DNA of 16,389 nt from Planctomycetaceae bacterium. Lineage in GTDB: Bacteria > Planctomycetota > Planctomycetia > Pirellulales > Pirellulaceae. Numbering within the stretch: position 1 is the stretch's first letter; every line of letters begins with the position of its first letter. The DNA is taken from the NCBI GenBank assembly GCA_007124535.1, contig SLEY01000209.1:1-16389 (forward strand), given 5' to 3'. This document shows positions 1 through 7,331 of this stretch, piece after piece. The position numbers and the translations under genes were made by a program. The notes beneath the pieces were generated by a model. That model made no database searches. It worked only from the letters and a program-made list of their open reading frames with translations, and was not told where the DNA came from.

Positions 1-1
1 G

Positions 2-67
2 CCAGCGGATTTCCCGTTCGACGAACCAGCGCTCGACGACTCGCTGCATTACGTTTTCGAGGAATAG
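2..67 (+). CDS. C-terminal fragment of an unidentified gene (left edge)
   Basis: An open frame enters from the left edge and ends at a TAG at 65-67. The visible residues read PADFPFDEPALDDSLHYVFEE, an acidic, aromatic-containing tail that looks like a normal protein C-terminus. It would converge on the epimerase that ends at 154. The complementary frame is also open: an ATG at 49 on the minus strand would start a basic peptide (MQRVVERWFVEREIRW) running off the edge, so this stretch could instead be the start of a minus-strand gene. That minus-strand ATG lacks a clear Shine-Dalgarno site, so I prefer the plus reading. No family can be assigned from about 21 residues. Confidence 0.35.
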   Translation, partial: PADFPFDEPALDDSLHYVFEE

Positions 68-153
68 AATTCCTACCGGCTTTGAAGAAGGGGGATGCCG
101 ATGAACAGGACAGCCCAATGCCATGCCGTGGGTAGGGGTAGCTGGCGAGGGGC

Positions 154-1056
154 TCAAGCGGTTACGGCAGCGACCAGTTGGGCTACGGTCTGTTCCAACA
201 GGTTCTGCCCCCCGAACTCCATGCCCAGGGCCCGCAGTTTCCCCGTTTCGATCTCGTGCTTCGGTTCTTTCCGGTCACCGGCGATCTCGCCGGAACGGTT
301 GGCCACGCGGCGTGCGATCTGGGCCACCTCGTATTCGGAGATATATCGGTCGTAGCAGTTGTACGCTTCGCCCGCCACATTCTGGGCTTTCAACAGCAGT
401 TCGACCGCCCGGGCCACGTCGGCGGCATGCACCTCCTTGCCACCTCCCTGACAAGATACCGTTTCGCCGCGGACCACGGCCGCGACCAGTTCGTACCACT
501 TGCTGGCCTCCGCGGGATGGTTCAAACCGTACACCCCCGTCGGCCGCAGGGCGCAGATCGGATAACCGATCCCCAGTCCATAGCTGTGTACGAATTTCTC
601 GATCGCTGCCTTGTGCGCACCGTAATGACTGGTGGGCCACAACGGATGGGCTTCGTCCAGCGGACGGTCCTCCAGGATCTTCTCGTGCACGGCACAGGTC
701 GAGATGAATACGAAACGGGCGGCGCCGGCTCGGCGGGCCGCTTCGATCAAGCGGATGGTACCGAGAACGTTCTTTTCCACGAAGGGGACCAGATCGCCTT
801 CGCCGCCCCGAAAACCGCCCCCCAGATGGTACAAAGCCGCGTGAACGACCGCTTCGCATCCCGATACCAACTGGTCACTCGCCCGGGCATCGCCCAGATC
901 CCCCGCAATCCATTCCAGTGAATCCTCCCGCGGTTCGAAGCCCGTCCGGTCACTCTGCGGGCGGTGCCAGCATCGCAGCCGATGCCCCGCCTCAATCAGA
1001 TGCCGGACCAGATAGCGGCCGATAAACCCCGTGGCGCCGGTCAATGCAATTCGCAT
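154..1056 (-). CDS. NAD-dependent epimerase/dehydratase (extended SDR family)
   Basis: A 300-residue extended short-chain dehydrogenase of the kind that binds NAD(P) and epimerises, dehydrates or reduces nucleotide sugars or related carbonyls. The N-terminus has the Rossmann motif GATGFIG (residues 7-13). The catalytic set is visible as Ser/Thr at about 119-120 and Y145-GAH-K149 (YxxxK). The length is typical of the family. I place the start at the ATG at 1056, which follows an AGGAG (1062-1066) at 5-nt spacing. An upstream in-frame GTG at 1098 would overlap the stop of the preceding gene and is less likely. The gene lies 41 nt downstream of the DoxX fusion gene on the same strand, so the two are probably co-transcribed. 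The substrate is not determinable; 'UDP-glucose 4-epimerase-like' would be over-specific. Confidence 0.85.
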   Translation of the reverse strand: MRIALTGATGFIGRYLVRHLIEAGHRLRCWHRPQSDRTGFEPREDSLEWIAGDLGDARASDQLVSGCEAVVHAALYHLGGGFRGGEGDLVPFVEKNVLGTIRLIEAARRAGAARFVFISTCAVHEKILEDRPLDEAHPLWPTSHYGAHKAAIEKFVHSYGLGIGYPICALRPTGVYGLNHPAEASKWYELVAAVVRGETVSCQGGGKEVHAADVARAVELLLKAQNVAGEAYNCYDRYISEYEVAQIARRVANRSGEIAGDRKEPKHEIETGKLRALGMEFGGQNLLEQTVAQLVAAVTA

Positions 1057-1061
1057 GCTTT

Positions 1062-1066
1062 CTCCT
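1062..1066 (-). promoter_or_regulatory. Ribosome binding site deciding the epimerase start
   Basis: AGGAG on the minus strand, within a purine-rich GGGGAGGAGAAAGC block directly before the ATG at 1056. Its 5-nt spacing supports that ATG over the GTG at 1098. Confidence 0.7.
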
Positions 1067-1097
1067 CCCCCAAAATAATTGTCGGCTGACAGACGCA

Positions 1098-2678
1098 CTA
1101 GGCACGCCAGGGTCGCTGGCGGGGCAGATCGCCGGCCAGCAATTCGTAAGCGATGTTGGCATCCTCAACGACCTGAAAATCGTACATGCCGGCGCAGATG
1201 AAGTCGGCCCCGTGGGTAAACGCGTGTTTGAAACCGACTCGGGGATGAATCGCTCCCGCCGCCAGCACCTTGAAAGCGATCCAGGGTTGCGGCAAATCGG
1301 CCATGTAAGCGATCGTCTCGTCCGGCTTCTCGCACCAGATACTGTCATGATCCGGCCCATCCAGATTGGCGGACCAGTAGTTATGATGGTGCAGGGTCTT
1401 CATCCAGAAATCCGGCTCAATCCCCCGCTCCACACAGGCGACCACGGTTTCCAGGTAATGGGCGCCGATACCGGCCGGCAACCCCAACTCGCGCATCCGG
1501 TCCAAGGCCCACGCGATCGAGTCGAAATTCTCGGTGCGGACGTAGGTGTCCGCGGCGGCGCCCTGAATGTGGGCGGCACAGGCCCCGTTGTCCACCGCAT
1601 ACTGCAGGATCTCCAACAACTCGCGATTGTCCCGGCCGCGACACTGAGCGATGAACTGGATCTTGCCGCCCCCGTGTTCCCAATAGTCCACAATCGCCGG
1701 CGCCAGGATCGGATTGGTGATGATCGTGTTGATCCCACAGGCTTCCGCCAAGCGGAACGTCTCGAAGATCTTGTCCCGGTCGTGATAGGCCTTGATCAAC
1801 TTGGATACGTAAATCAAATCGCGGGCGTGAGCAAAACCGTTCATCAGGTTGCCACCCATCACCAGGCGGCTGAATTCCACGTTGCCCAGCCGGGCCGTGG
1901 GCACTTGGCCTTGGAGCTGCTCCAAAGTGTCCCACTGATACTTCTCCGTGGCCCCCGAAGTCGCATCGGTGACCACTCGTGTGCTGCCGGCCAATTGCCG
2001 TTCCTCTTCGCTCCGATAACCGTGCTTCTGCAGCACCGCCATCACAAAGGCCCCCACAACCGGCATGCCCAGCAAGCCGGTCAGTGCCTGCCGCCGAGCC
2101 AACGTCGGCAGATCGCGCGCCGATACGGGCTCCCGCGAATCCCCCGGCACGCCCGCGTTTCCGAAACCACGGGTCACACGCCGCCAGATCGCCAGAGCGT
2201 AACGATCCAACCCCAAACGTGTGGCCGGAAGCAGCGCCACGACCAATAGCGCCAACATCTCCACCACGTTCTTGTTGACGATCAGGTAGTTACCTTCCAG
2301 CGGCACCGACGTGGGGGCGAACAAGGGCGGGTGAGCCATATAATAAAGGCCCAAAAGCACGATTCCTGCCGCCGCTGCCACCCGGGTCAGCAGGCCCAAC
2401 ATCAGGGCGGTCCCGATCAGCAGCAACCCCCAAATGTTCAGCTGATCCACAATAGGCAGCCAGAAGCCATCCTCGGCAATCGCCCGGAATACGTCCGCTC
2501 CCATCCACTCTGCCGTCCGCAGGTAACCCGCGGATGTCCAGCCAGGATCCAAGAGCTTGGTCAGACCCTCGTATGCCAAATGCCAGCCAATCCCGATTCG
2601 CAACAGGGCCAAAGCAAACAAGGGACGGCGGGAACTCGCGAGCGGACCAAGCGGTCGATCAACGGTCGGATCGGACAT
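1098..2678 (-). CDS. DoxX-family membrane domain fused to a TIM-barrel-like oxidoreductase-type domain
   Basis: A 526-residue two-part protein. Residues about 18-165 look like a DoxX/DoxD-type integral membrane module: hydrophobic segments at roughly 20-38, 82-98, 100-114 and 138-152, with the 'RIGIGWHLAYEGLTKLLDP' opening usual for that family. Residues 181-207 hold a twin-arginine-like segment (PTLARRQALTG followed by a hydrophobic run), resembling an internal Tat signal or signal anchor. Residues about 230-520 form a soluble domain with TIM-barrel-like sequence, opening LGNVEFSRLVMGGNLMNG and carrying a histidine cluster MKTLHHHNYW (426-435) and AFKVLAAGAIHPRVG (about 458-472). The opening resembles aldo/keto-reductase-type proteins, but I cannot name the family. 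An AGGG sits 6 nt before the ATG. The epimerase follows 41 nt downstream. Likely role: membrane-tethered redox or carbohydrate chemistry (inference). Confidence 0.75.
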   Translation of the reverse strand: MSDPTVDRPLGPLASSRRPLFALALLRIGIGWHLAYEGLTKLLDPGWTSAGYLRTAEWMGADVFRAIAEDGFWLPIVDQLNIWGLLLIGTALMLGLLTRVAAAAGIVLLGLYYMAHPPLFAPTSVPLEGNYLIVNKNVVEMLALLVVALLPATRLGLDRYALAIWRRVTRGFGNAGVPGDSREPVSARDLPTLARRQALTGLLGMPVVGAFVMAVLQKHGYRSEEERQLAGSTRVVTDATSGATEKYQWDTLEQLQGQVPTARLGNVEFSRLVMGGNLMNGFAHARDLIYVSKLIKAYHDRDKIFETFRLAEACGINTIITNPILAPAIVDYWEHGGGKIQFIAQCRGRDNRELLEILQYAVDNGACAAHIQGAAADTYVRTENFDSIAWALDRMRELGLPAGIGAHYLETVVACVERGIEPDFWMKTLHHHNYWSANLDGPDHDSIWCEKPDETIAYMADLPQPWIAFKVLAAGAIHPRVGFKHAFTHGADFICAGMYDFQVVEDANIAYELLAGDLPRQRPWRA

Positions 2679-2914
2679 GAAAAACCCTCAGAGGCGGGAG
2701 TCTTCCTGTGCCAATTTTGGCGGGAAAATGGGGCGAGGTTTCCGAATACTATAGCAGAAACTGCCGCAACGGGCGAGCGGAAATGCGGGCAGTTGCCAAG
2801 GATCGGGTACAATAATCGAAAGTGGCATTGTGGTAATTCCTATTCGCCGGACTCGGAAACGGCAACCCCTGATATGGCTGCTGTCGAGTCCGATTGGTCA
2901 GGATCCGGTTCCCC
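2679..2914. promoter_or_regulatory. Divergent promoter region between the DoxX fusion and the XPB helicase
   Basis: About 235 nt separate two divergent genes, and the sequence is more AT-rich than its surroundings. A TATAGT on the minus strand (2748-2753) is a -10 candidate for the DoxX fusion gene. TACAAT on the plus strand (2808-2813) is a -10 candidate for the helicase operon. Neither has a convincing -35 at 16-18 nt, so both are tentative. A 7-bp inverted repeat lies between them. Confidence 0.4.
2759..2794. repeat. Inverted repeat between candidate divergent promoters
   Basis: AACTGCC (2759-2765) and GGCAGTT (2788-2794) are perfect 7-bp arms around a 22-nt centre. The centre has GC-rich flanks that nearly extend the pairing. 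The repeat sits between the two candidate -10 boxes, where an operator would be expected. It could also be chance. Confidence 0.3.
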
Positions 2915-4333
2915 GTGAGGCATTCGGCTAAAAGGGTCTCATTGTCGTTTTCCCGTGGCACGCTCGTGCTGGAGGGCCTGGCGCGCCGCGAGCTGCCCGC
3001 TGCGCTGGAGCCGCTGGGCATCTGGGATGCACGCCTGCCCGCTTGGCGCGGCGATGCGATGCACTACGATCAGGTGGTGCAGATAGCCGAGCAAGCGGGG
3101 CTGCCAATCGAGGACGGCGTGCCGGAGTGGCAGACCATCCATTGGCCCCAGGTGCAATTGCACACGTTGCGGGAAGAGCAGCAGCAAGCGGTCCGCAATT
3201 GGACCTCGCAGGGGAAAGGCTATTTGGTCATGCCGACGGGAACCGGCAAGACCGAAGTTGCGCTGACGATCATGGCCCAGCGAATGCTCAGCACCCTGGT
3301 CGTGGCTCCGGTCCGCGACCTGATGTACCAATGGCATCGCCGAATCCTGACCGGACTGGGGTACGACGCGGGCGTGATCGGGGACAATGTCTACCGGGTT
3401 TGTCCCATATCGGTGACCACCTACGACAGCGCTTACCTGCACATGGACCGGTTAGGGAACCGGTTCGGGTTGGTGGTGTTTGACGAATGTCACCATTTGC
3501 CGGGCCAGCAGCGCCGGGATGCCGCCCGGATGAGTGCCGCTCCGTATCGGTTGGGTTTGACGGCCACGCCCGAGCGTTCCGACAACCGGCACGTGGACTT
3601 GACTTGGCTGATCGGGCCGCTGGTTTACGACTTGCCTCTGGCGGACGTCACGGGGCGGTCGCTGGCTCGTTACGAGGTGGTGCGGATCCCCGTCTACCTG
3701 TCCGATGCCGAACAGGCTCGTTACAACCAGCTGTCCGATGTGGTGCGTCGTTACATGCACGCCCGCCGCCGCGAGAATCCGAAATACTGCTGGCAAGATG
3801 TGTGTGCCGACACCGCCCGGACGCCGGAGGCTCGGGCCGCTTTGAAGGCGTACCGGGCGCGCCAAGCGATCGAGGATCGTGCTCGAGAGAAGCTGCGCGT
3901 TCTGGAAGATCTGTTTCGTCTGCACCAGGGGGAACCTTGTTTGGTGTTCACCGGTTCCAATGCGATGGCCCGTGAGGTCTCGCGGCGGTTCCTGGTGCCC
4001 TGCCTGTTGAGTCATTGCGGCAAGAAGGAGCGGCGGGAAGTGCTGGAGGGTTTGGGCACCGGCCGTTACCCGGTCCTGGTCGCCAATCAGGTTCTGGACG
4101 AGGGCGTGGATCTGCCCGAAGTCAAGGTGGCGGTGGTGATCGGCGGCAGCTCGTCCACACGTCAAGCCAAGCAGCGGTTGGGCCGGATCTTACGGCGCAG
4201 CGGGAATCTGCCGGCCCGTTTGTACGAAATTGTGTGCGCGGACACCAAGGACGTCCAGCGTTCGCGGCGGCGGCGGTCCTCGGATGCCTACACGGGCGCC
4301 AAGACCCTGCGGAAGGAGGCGCCCCGGTGTTGA
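2915..4333 (+). CDS. XPB-type SF2 DNA helicase
   Basis: A superfamily 2 ATP-dependent DNA translocase/helicase of the XPB (Rad25/ERCC3) group, 472 residues from the chosen GTG. Visible motifs in order: motif I MPTGTGKT (106-113), motif Ia region VVAPVRDL, motif II DECHH (190-194), motif III LTATPER (214-221), motif V DEGVDLP (395-401) and motif VI QRLGRILRR (420-428). The segment after motif III, R-S-D-N-R followed by LIGP, aligns with the XPB-specific RED motif (R-E-D-G-R), with Ser replacing Glu. About 105 residues precede motif I, room for a small damage-recognition-like domain. A charged helical stretch at about 275-335 fits the thumb insertion between the two RecA folds. The length matches archaeal XPB. 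The start is uncertain: GTG 2915 (AGGA 11 nt upstream) or TTG 2894. The Bax1-like nuclease follows with overlapping frames. Likely role: DNA opening in excision-type repair. Confidence 0.9.
   Translation: MRHSAKRVSLSFSRGTLVLEGLARRELPAALEPLGIWDARLPAWRGDAMHYDQVVQIAEQAGLPIEDGVPEWQTIHWPQVQLHTLREEQQQAVRNWTSQGKGYLVMPTGTGKTEVALTIMAQRMLSTLVVAPVRDLMYQWHRRILTGLGYDAGVIGDNVYRVCPISVTTYDSAYLHMDRLGNRFGLVVFDECHHLPGQQRRDAARMSAAPYRLGLTATPERSDNRHVDLTWLIGPLVYDLPLADVTGRSLARYEVVRIPVYLSDAEQARYNQLSDVVRRYMHARRRENPKYCWQDVCADTARTPEARAALKAYRARQAIEDRAREKLRVLEDLFRLHQGEPCLVFTGSNAMAREVSRRFLVPCLLSHCGKKERREVLEGLGTGRYPVLVANQVLDEGVDLPEVKVAVVIGGSSSTRQAKQRLGRILRRSGNLPARLYEIVCADTKDVQRSRRRRSSDAYTGAKTLRKEAPRC
4311..4319 (+). promoter_or_regulatory. 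Strong ribosome binding site of the Bax1-like gene inside the helicase frame
   Basis: GGAAGGAGG lies 7 nt before the GTG at 4327 and within the last codons of the helicase gene. It fixes the start of the nuclease and implies translational coupling of the pair. Confidence 0.75.
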
Positions 4334-5616
4334 CCCGTGCGGAAATGCTGGTCTACTACGATTTCGCTGGCGGGCGGGTCCTGCCGGATCGCCTGACGCA
4401 GCCCACGCATGGCCATTACCGGCATTACGCCGCGCGGATGCTGGAGATCTATCACGGCGGGGCCGGCCGCACCCGGCAGGAACTGCACCGCGCGGTCGCG
4501 GCGGTGTTCGCCGCCGAGACGGATTGTCCCCAACGGCGAATTGCCGCGTTCATGAAGCTGTTGGACGACGTGTCCACCTACGAACGTGACCGCCGGGGAC
4601 GAGCCGTTCGCCTGCGCCAGCAGGTGTTCCGCCTGGCCGCCCGGCACCATCCGCTGGTCCGCCACCCCGACCGCTTGTTCGAATCGTCGGAAGCGACGAT
4701 CAAAGCTCGCATCGCCTCCCGATTGGGCCGCTCCTGGCATGAGATCGATCGGGACCTGTTCGCCGATGTGATCGAGTTTCACCGCTTGCTCCGCTTCGAC
4801 GGTTACGCCAGTCCGGCCGCGTTGCTGTCCCGCTATAACGTGGCCCAGGTCCAGGCCAGTCTCTACGATGCGTCCCGCATGACGATTTGGGCGCGCGATG
4901 ATTTCAAGACGATCCTGCGTTATGCCAAACTGGCTCGGCTGATGCATACCATCACGCGGCTGGAGGACGGGCGCTACCGGATCCGTTTGGACGGGCCCAC
5001 CTCGATCATGCGGCAGACGCGGCGATACGGGGTGAACATGGCGCGGTTCCTGCCCGCCTTGATCGCTTGCCGCGACTGGCAGATGCATGCCTTGCTCCAA
5101 CCCCGGCTGGGCTCTCGCCTGCTGGCCTTGGAACTGTCGTCCGGCGACGGGCTGACCAGTCATCTGCCGCCGCAAGACGCCTTCGATTCGCAGGTCGAAC
5201 AAGCCTTTGCCCAGCGTTGGGGCGACGCCCCGCGCGAGGGCTGGACGCTGATGCGGGAAGACGAGATCCTCCATCGTGGCCAGAAGACGTTCCTGCCGGA
5301 TTTCGTGTTCCAGCATGAAGACGGTCGCCGCGTGCTGATGGAAATCGTCGGTTTCTGGACCCCCGAGTACTTGGCTGCCAAGCTGCAGACGCTGCGCGAG
5401 TTCGCCGATTCGCCGATCCTGCTGGCCGTGGCGGCCAGCATCGCCGCACCGCCCAGCGATCTGCCGCCGAACACGCTGTTTTACAAAACGGCCCTGCGCT
5501 GGCAGGATGTATTGGAACGGTTGAAAGAACAACCGTGGTCGGACGGGTCGGACAAGTCGGACGGGTCGGACGGGTCGGACGGGTCGGACCAACCTGCCCA
5601 TTCAACCGGGCGCTAA
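4327..5616 (+). CDS. Bax1-like nuclease, DUF790 family (XPB partner)
   Basis: A 429-residue protein of the DUF790/Bax1 family, the nuclease that binds XPB in archaea and cuts DNA next to the bubble XPB opens. The opening, MLTRAEMLVYYDFAGGRVLP, matches the usual DUF790 N-terminus. The C-terminal nuclease fold carries FDSQVEQAF (286-294, candidate E291), LPDFVFQHEDG (D325) and LMEIVGFWTPEYLAAKL (E339, K352), a PD-(D/E)xK-like arrangement with the family signature EIVGFWTPEYL. The GTG start at 4327 overlaps the helicase stop (4331-4333), gives the short N-terminus expected, and is served by a strong RBS; longer forms would have to begin deep inside the helicase frame. Residues 405-421 are a Ser-Asp-Gly repeat tail not expected for the family. 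The stop codon overlaps that of the convergent gene. Confidence 0.9.
   Translation: MLTRAEMLVYYDFAGGRVLPDRLTQPTHGHYRHYAARMLEIYHGGAGRTRQELHRAVAAVFAAETDCPQRRIAAFMKLLDDVSTYERDRRGRAVRLRQQVFRLAARHHPLVRHPDRLFESSEATIKARIASRLGRSWHEIDRDLFADVIEFHRLLRFDGYASPAALLSRYNVAQVQASLYDASRMTIWARDDFKTILRYAKLARLMHTITRLEDGRYRIRLDGPTSIMRQTRRYGVNMARFLPALIACRDWQMHALLQPRLGSRLLALELSSGDGLTSHLPPQDAFDSQVEQAFAQRWGDAPREGWTLMREDEILHRGQKTFLPDFVFQHEDGRRVLMEIVGFWTPEYLAAKLQTLREFADSPILLAVAASIAAPPSDLPPNTLFYKTALRWQDVLERLKEQPWSDGSDKSDGSDGSDGSDQPAHSTGR
5539..5589 (+). repeat. 9-bp tandem repeat coding an SDG tail in the Bax1-like protein
   Basis: The unit TCGGACGGG (Ser-Asp-Gly) is present about 5.7 times; the second copy has AAG in place of GGG (Lys for Gly). 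It produces a flexible acidic tail 8 residues before the C-terminus. Near-identical DNA copies suggest recent slippage expansion. Confidence 0.9.
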
Positions 5617-7331
5617 TCCGTGGTGTCCGATTCCGGTTCTTCCACGGTCTCCGGTGACGGTTCTTCCACGGTCTCCGATTCCGGTTCTTCCACGGTCTCA
5701 GGGGACGGTTCTTCGGCAGGGTCCGTATCGGCTTGCGCCTGTTCCAGGTGTTCGGCGGGGATGTTTCGGATCACCTCACGGAGGAATTCATCCAGATCGC
5801 CCCGATCCCCGCGGCGGGCCAGGAAATCGTACAGCGGGAAATCCTCGGGGATGGTCTCGTCCAACTGCTGCAGCAACCGGCCGTAACGTCCGATGGCTGT
5901 GGCCAGATCATCGGCCGCCACGTCATCCATCAGGCGGGGAAAGCTGTCGTAAAGCGAACGCCATTGATGCCAGGCTTTTTCGTAGAGTTCGCGTGCGTCT
6001 TCCAGGGCGGCTGCGTCGTGCAATTGCTGGGCCTGGTACAGATTCTCGCGGGCATCCACCGCCGTCCGGGTCTGTTCCGCCTCGCACCGCGTGCCCCAGT
6101 ACTCGTAATTCACAATACTGCGGTACTGCGACGTGCGGCGGGAGTAGTGCCCGAGATCTTCCAGCCGTGCGGCCAATTGACGGGCGCGGTCCCGCAATTC
6201 GCCTTCGCCCTGCTCCGCGACTTCGGCGTGGGTCACCTCCGTCAGTTCGCGGACTTCGAACAGCATGGTGAACTCATCATCGGTCAGTTCTTCGATCTGC
6301 GTTTCGGCCATGGCCAGGACCCGTCGTTGATCGGGAGTCAGGCTGTCGAGTTTCTCTTGTTCCAGACGTTCCCGCTGGCCGGGCAACAGCTGATCCAGCT
6401 GCTGGACCAGGTTTTCGATGTCCTGGTTGATCTGTTCGTATTCTGCCAGCCGGACAGGGTGCCCCCACGAGGTCGGGATCTGGCGGCGTCCGAATTCCTC
6501 CCATCCGCCCTCGGCCTCGCGCCACGCCCGCATCGCGGTTTCTCCCAAGATGCCTTCCTCGGCGATCGTGGAGGCATAGTTGATCAGGGACATGGGGTTA
6601 TCGGAGTGGAAGATCAGGGGGCTCTTTCCGCGGAGCGGCATCCCGCGGGTATCCACGGCGGACTGGGCGCGCTGGTACCACAGGCGTCCGACCAGCCAAT
6701 TATCGGGGCGGCCGTCGTAGCCCAAGGCCTCGTCCACGACGACTTCCCTATTGATTTCGTCATGGAAGTCATTATCGTCACGGAACATTTCGCGGAACTG
6801 CACACGCTCGTCCGCGCGGCCGATCTTCTGCCCGGTGATCCAGCCCACCTGGTGCAGCAGGCGGGGGTTCTCGCGGTTGTAATAGGTGCCGTCCACCAGG
6901 AAGTTGATGCCTCGCTTGACCCAGTGGTAGCGGTGGCGATAGTCATCGAAATTCACCGAGATGTTGTAGGCCAGATTATGGGCCTGAAATTCCCAGACGG
7001 TGATGAAATTCGGCTGCAGTTTGGTGATCTGATTCAAGGTGGCCGAGAAATTATCCCAGTCCTCCTTCATCTTGTACTCGTTGGACTTTTCCCACAGCAT
7101 GATCACGGCGAACGGCCGCATGCCCAACGTGGCCAGTTTCATGGTTTCGCTGGCCGGATCGATTTCGCCCAATTCGGCTTGCGCCAGATTGTGCTCGGCC
7201 CGCAACTGGGCCAGCATCCCGCCGGGGCTGGTGTGCGTCGCCGGCTGCCCCAGTCGATACAGGGGATATAACAACAGGGCAATCGCGGTAACATAAATCA
7301 CCTTGCGGCGAAAAGAAATGTCCCGGCTCAT
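5613..7331 (-). CDS. Membrane-anchored protein of unknown function, third gene of the ABC operon
   Basis: A 572-residue protein I cannot assign to a family. After a basic N-terminus (MSRDISFRRK) there is one hydrophobic segment (about residues 11-26), so it is probably a signal-anchored protein with its bulk outside the cytoplasm. The body is mostly helical and rich in Trp, Tyr, Arg and Glu; residues about 90-150 have a TPR-like helical rhythm. The region about 300-480 is very charged and probably coiled coil. The tail is an acidic repeat built on ETVEEPES/ETVEEPSP. Its ATG overlaps the permease stop by 4 nt (ATGA), so it is tightly coupled to the exporter and may be an accessory or substrate-handling subunit (inference). 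It converges on the Bax1-like gene with overlapping stop codons. Confidence 0.8.
   Translation of the reverse strand: MSRDISFRRKVIYVTAIALLLYPLYRLGQPATHTSPGGMLAQLRAEHNLAQAELGEIDPASETMKLATLGMRPFAVIMLWEKSNEYKMKEDWDNFSATLNQITKLQPNFITVWEFQAHNLAYNISVNFDDYRHRYHWVKRGINFLVDGTYYNRENPRLLHQVGWITGQKIGRADERVQFREMFRDDNDFHDEINREVVVDEALGYDGRPDNWLVGRLWYQRAQSAVDTRGMPLRGKSPLIFHSDNPMSLINYASTIAEEGILGETAMRAWREAEGGWEEFGRRQIPTSWGHPVRLAEYEQINQDIENLVQQLDQLLPGQRERLEQEKLDSLTPDQRRVLAMAETQIEELTDDEFTMLFEVRELTEVTHAEVAEQGEGELRDRARQLAARLEDLGHYSRRTSQYRSIVNYEYWGTRCEAEQTRTAVDARENLYQAQQLHDAAALEDARELYEKAWHQWRSLYDSFPRLMDDVAADDLATAIGRYGRLLQQLDETIPEDFPLYDFLARRGDRGDLDEFLREVIRNIPAEHLEQAQADTDPAEEPSPETVEEPESETVEEPSPETVEEPESDTTD
5626..5721 (-). 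repeat. 24-bp tandem repeat coding the acidic Pro/Glu tail
   Basis: Four consecutive 24-bp units (5626-5649, 5650-5673, 5674-5697, 5698-5721). Copies 1 and 3 are identical, copy 2 differs at four positions and copy 4 is more diverged. In the minus-strand protein they give an 8-residue repeat (ETVEEPES/ETVEEPSP). A flexible acidic extension is implied. Confidence 0.9.

Noticed and set aside
4015..4326. Upstream extension of the Bax1-like frame
   Set aside because: This part overlaps the C-terminal helicase motifs V and VI in another frame. The strong RBS and typical N-terminus place the start at 4327.
4288..5601. 437-codon open frame on the minus strand
   Set aside because: Antisense to the Bax1-like gene, whose family signature is clear. 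The PVRPVRPV repeat is merely the complement of the SDG repeat.
2915..5616. Helicase-nuclease pair considered as a restriction or phage-defence system
   Set aside because: There is no methyltransferase, specificity subunit or other defence gene nearby, and both proteins match the XPB/Bax1 repair pair better.
5626..5721. Regular 24-bp repeats considered as a CRISPR array
   Set aside because: There are no spacers; the units are contiguous and keep the reading frame of a protein tail.
5733..7271. 512-codon open frame on the plus strand
   Set aside because: Antisense to the anchored ABC-operon protein; no motif, and the minus frame is coupled to the permease by ATGA overlap.
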